A program made the translations under genes and the position numbers. A stretch of 5,750 nucleotides of DNA, taken from positions 1,452-7,201 of the forward strand of contig DPRT01000041.1 in assembly GCA_003538615.1 (NCBI GenBank), given 5' to 3'. Under the pieces are notes generated by a model. It was not told the DNA's origin and searched no databases. It was given only the letters and a program-made list of their open reading frames with translations. Below are positions 5,578-5,750 of the stretch, one piece after another. The stretch's first letter is position 1; every line of letters starts with the position of its first letter. This DNA is from Holophagaceae bacterium. Lineage in GTDB: Bacteria; Acidobacteriota; Holophagae; Holophagales; Holophagaceae.

Positions 5578-5750
5578 ATGGCGAAGACTCCCAAGGTCGC
5601 GGTGCTGCTGGCCGGATGCGGCCATCTGGATGGCGCGGAGGTGCGCGAGGCGGTGCTCACGCTGCTGGCCCTGGACCAGCACGGGGCGGTCTTCCAGTGC
5701 ATTGCGCCCAATGCGCAGCAGCACCACGTCATCAACCACGCCACCGGGGA
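5578..5750 (+). CDS. elbB: ElbB-like DJ-1/PfpI superfamily protein (glyoxalase-type), N-terminal part
   Basis: The first 57 codons are in the window; the gene runs off the right edge. The protein begins MAKTPKVAVLLAGCGHLDGA, then EVREAVLTLLALDQHGA, CIAPNAQQHHVINH and ATG. This closely follows the N-terminus of E. coli ElbB as I recall it (LSGCGVYDGSEIHEAVLTLLA, then CFAPDKQQ and VINHLTGE), including the family signature S/A-G-C-G-x-x-D-G and the acidic residue E21 in the position of the superfamily's active-site Glu. The nucleophile-elbow cysteine lies downstream of the window. E. coli ElbB has been reported to have glyoxalase activity and was earlier linked to isoprenoid synthesis; it is a cytosolic enzyme of about 217 aa. 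It is transcribed away from the membrane operon and is probably functionally separate. Confidence 0.93.
   Translation, partial: MAKTPKVAVLLAGCGHLDGAEVREAVLTLLALDQHGAVFQCIAPNAQQHHVINHATG

Noticed and set aside
5503..5739. 79-residue N-terminal extension of the aminotransferase
   Set aside because: It runs antisense through the elbB coding start and ribosome binding site, and its sequence does not resemble an aminotransferase N-terminus. The family-like sequence begins at the ATG at 5502.

Overview
The window is a compact, very GC-rich stretch of bacterial chromosome. Six genes read leftward on the minus strand, and one gene starting at the right edge reads rightward. Codon use is strongly GC3-biased throughout and nothing looks recently transferred. 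There are no RNA genes, insertion sequences, CRISPR arrays or long repeats. The organism is probably a high-GC Gram-negative, since there is a Tat-type signal peptide and a protein with a predicted extracytoplasmic domain. An Acidobacteriota (Holophaga/Geothrix-like) or deltaproteobacterial-type lineage would fit, but this is an impression from protein style and not a demonstrated assignment.

Layout from right to left. At 5578-5750 (+) lies the start of elbB, a DJ-1/PfpI-superfamily protein, with a strong ribosome binding site. A 75-base divergent intergenic region separates it from a class I/II PLP-dependent aminotransferase at 4345-5502 (-). After 26 bases comes a tightly packed cluster on the same strand: a 677-aa double zinc-ribbon/double DUF4178-like membrane protein (2285-4318), a 59-aa small membrane or secreted protein (2106-2285), a 72-aa DUF350-like two-helix membrane protein (1888-2106), a 507-aa multi-pass membrane protein with a spermidine-synthase domain (372-1895), and, running off the left edge, an FAD-binding oxidoreductase with a twin-arginine signal peptide (1-361). 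The first three junctions inside this cluster are overlaps (two TGATG junctions and one 8-base overlap) and the last gap is 10 bases. The five genes are therefore almost certainly one translationally coupled operon.

The cluster looks like a membrane-associated system. A cytosolic zinc-ribbon/DUF4178 protein anchored in the membrane, DUF350 and a small membrane protein flank a membrane-embedded aminopropyltransferase-like enzyme and an exported flavoprotein of the amine-oxidase type. Combinations of DUF350, DUF4178 and spermidine-synthase-like genes recur in bacteria and have been linked to envelope-stress (PspA-type) and polyamine/peptide-modification neighbourhoods, but to my knowledge the biochemistry is unresolved. 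No AdoMet decarboxylase, PspA or ATP-grasp gene is visible here. The aminotransferase and ElbB may be unrelated housekeeping neighbours.
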